Positions 40,501 through 43,500 of a DNA stretch of 64,000 nt are shown one piece after another (the stretch's first letter is position 1; every line of letters starts with the position of its first letter). The stretch is from assembly GCA_037783545.1 (NCBI GenBank), contig JBBELK010000329.1, forward strand, positions 4,602,501 to 4,666,500. Reading direction: 5' to 3'. Source of the stretch: Henricia sp. BOLD:AAB3569 (taxonomy: Eukaryota; Echinodermata; Asteroidea; Spinulosida; Echinasteridae). A model generated the notes under the pieces. That model saw nothing but the letters and a program-made list of their open reading frames with translations, ran no database searches and was not told the DNA's origin. A program made the translations under genes and the position numbers.

Positions 40501-43500
40501 TGAAATTTCTCTGAAATTATAACACTTTCGAATATTTACATTTTGTGTTTGATTCCAAAGTTGTAAAATTTTTTCATAAAAAAATATCGCAGTTTGAAAA
40601 ATTGTGAGTAAAATGTAAAATTGTAAATTTGAACATACCAAAACTAGGCATTTTGTAGATGGGTCTTTCCACAGTAATGGGGTACATTTGAAAAATAAGT
40701 CAATTCCTTTTAGATGTCTTTAGTTTATCTCAGAATTAAAGAAATTTTCTTTGTACTGTCTCAGGAGATAACTTTTGCCCAAAAAGGTAAGAAATTGCTG
40801 TCACAACACACATTTGTGTACAAATTTCCTCTTTACGTACGTGTAACGTGGACAGACCAATTGTGACATTTTTTTCTGCATTTGTTACATACGTATTTAA
40901 GGGTAAATATGTGCACGTGGTTTTCACAAATGTATGTTGTATGACTATTTTTCTTACTCCTTGGTGCAAGTTATTTCCTCAGTTTAGCTGCATAATTTAA
41001 AGATAAAATTAAGACATTTGAAGTGAACTGGGACCTAAGATCTTGTATGTCACAGAAATGTACTGTGGAAAGACCCAAATGTAAAACCCTCACAATTTCA
41101 TTTAGTATTGTTATTATTTCTTTCTGGTATTGAAACCAACGACTCCTCAGTTTTAGAGGTGGGAGGAAAACCCATACGCAATTCTGTATAGGGGGAAACC
41201 CAAGGAATCAAGCAGGGACTGAGAACCCAACCCACATACTGACCCGGACGGGATTCGAACCAGGGCCACAGGGCTCGACATTAACGGTTGTCCGACTGTC
41301 CGGGACAGGTAAAATTTCCAAAACATGCCAGTCGGACAGGTAAAAACACTGCCGTGCCTGTCCGATGGACAGGTGAAAATATACTAAATAAAAGCTCACC
41401 TTCCTTGTTTTCTTGGCTGTAAATCGATCCTGACCTGCATTTCATGCAGTTTGAATATACCGCAAAATGTTTTTCAGGTTCATCAATCGCGCGGCTGCAC
41501 GGCCGGCATGCAATGAACAACAATTTTCCGCATGTGCATGCATCACCATTTTTCACATACGTTTACTAAATGTACATGTACTTCGTTTAGCGGATTTTTG
41601 ACCCTCGAACGGGGGATCTCATACTTTGTTCGAGGCTATCAGCACTGGGACCAGTTCTTTTGCATGTGGTTCATATTGACAAAGTACCAGCGATGAGTTC
41701 TTTGGATATTCTTTGTGCATAGTTGTGATGTTTTTGACATGACGGCTTCAGTTTCGTTTCGGTTTTTTATTTTTTATACACGTCTTTTTGCTACTGCGTG
41801 TTTCTGGTTCAAACACAACCTTAAAATTCCACGTTAGAACAAATCAGATGCATTCCTTTGTGGAGTTTTATTTCATTTCTGTACAATACCTCCTCGGACA
41901 GGTAAAACAATTTGTCGGACCTAGGTAAAATCTTATCTCTACCTGTCCTCCACAGGACCACATGGAAAGTTAATGTCGAGCCCTGAGAGGTAGAAGGCGA
42001 GGAAACTACCTCTATGCCAACCCAATTCCCAAGTTTCTAAAGTTCTAAGATTTATTTGCAAAATTGTACAGCACAATTTCTCAACAACATTTTAAATTCA
42101 AAATTTTGCACAGACAAGCAAAATGCACTCACAGAATCGGTGAAAAACATCGCGTGCACAGAGACCTCCTTGCAGTCTGGACTGGGCAGTGTGGCGCCCT
42201 CACAGTCGATGCGTGACCAACTGCCTTTAAGAATGTGTTGCTTGGTTGATGACAGCAGCACTGATTGGTCGATTTCCCATAGGAAAAGCTGATTGTGACC
42301 AATCACGACCAAGATATGATTGGCATTACTTGATATGAAGACGAGAGGTGTTGGGGAACCTAGTTGTGGGAAATAACAAGTGAGATTAATAAAATAAGTG
42401 AGATTTAAAAAATGAAACATAAAATAAAAGTGAGACACAGAAACTCTCACTATATCTACAGGTTCTTTTACAACTTCAACGAAATTTTGTCCACAGCAAC
42501 TCAATTTCTACAGCACATAATTTTCGAAAATAATTTTCTTTTCTACAGTATCTCAAAGCCCATCACATCACAGGGGTCGAAATTAACCTGAATTTCATGC
42601 TGTTCAGCAGGACCAGTAGATTAGAGAACTCTACTGGTCTTGCTGAAAATTTGGTGGTCCACTGGTGCTTTTCAAAATGGCACCGAGATACTGCAACACT
42701 TTCTGGTTTAAGGTCATTGAGTGCAGGATGGATGGGATTGCTTTTTGATCCAACACTGGGGCATGTCTGGAGAGATCGGAGAAAGAAATGAAGTTATCCG
42801 AAAATGTCTAAAGCGATCAGGAATTGTTTGTGGTAACCAGGAATTATTTGCATTGAGTAAGAAATGTTTACTGTGGATTAGGCATCAGGGAATGTTTCCA
42901 TGAGTCAGTAAATGTTTTCACTAGTCCATCGGACCAACGTCTTGGACAGATCTAGTGGTCCTTCTGATTTTTTGCTGGTCTCGGACCACGGGACCAGTGT
43001 TAATTTCGACCCCTGCATCATTTGCAATGACCCAATACAAGAAGAAAAAAAACTTACTCAAAGTGCTGATAGCAACAGTAACAAATAGCAGCTAAATTTA
43101 TTTCTGTTCAAGATGATACTTTCTGGTACAAAATAACAACTGAAGGTGGTTTAAAAATGTGTGCGCACACACAATTTTTTTTTTACAATTCAATTAACAC
43201 AACAAAATATGCATGGATTTTCGAAGCATTGGTGTATCTATGTAGCTGATATTTCTGCAGGCTAGTTCACCAACATTCTTCTATAGATATGTTATGCCCT
43301 TATTTCAGGAATCCTTAAACAAATTATCTTTCAAATGATACATTGGGCGTTTAAGTATGTACAGAAACACCTTGTGTATTTCAATTGAATACCACTTTTT
43401 TGATACGAACAAGCCAAATTTTGAACGCAGACATTTGCCACAGCACCTCCAGTTCTCAACAAATCGGTTGCCCAGGCGCCTGGGACAACGCGCCCCCAAA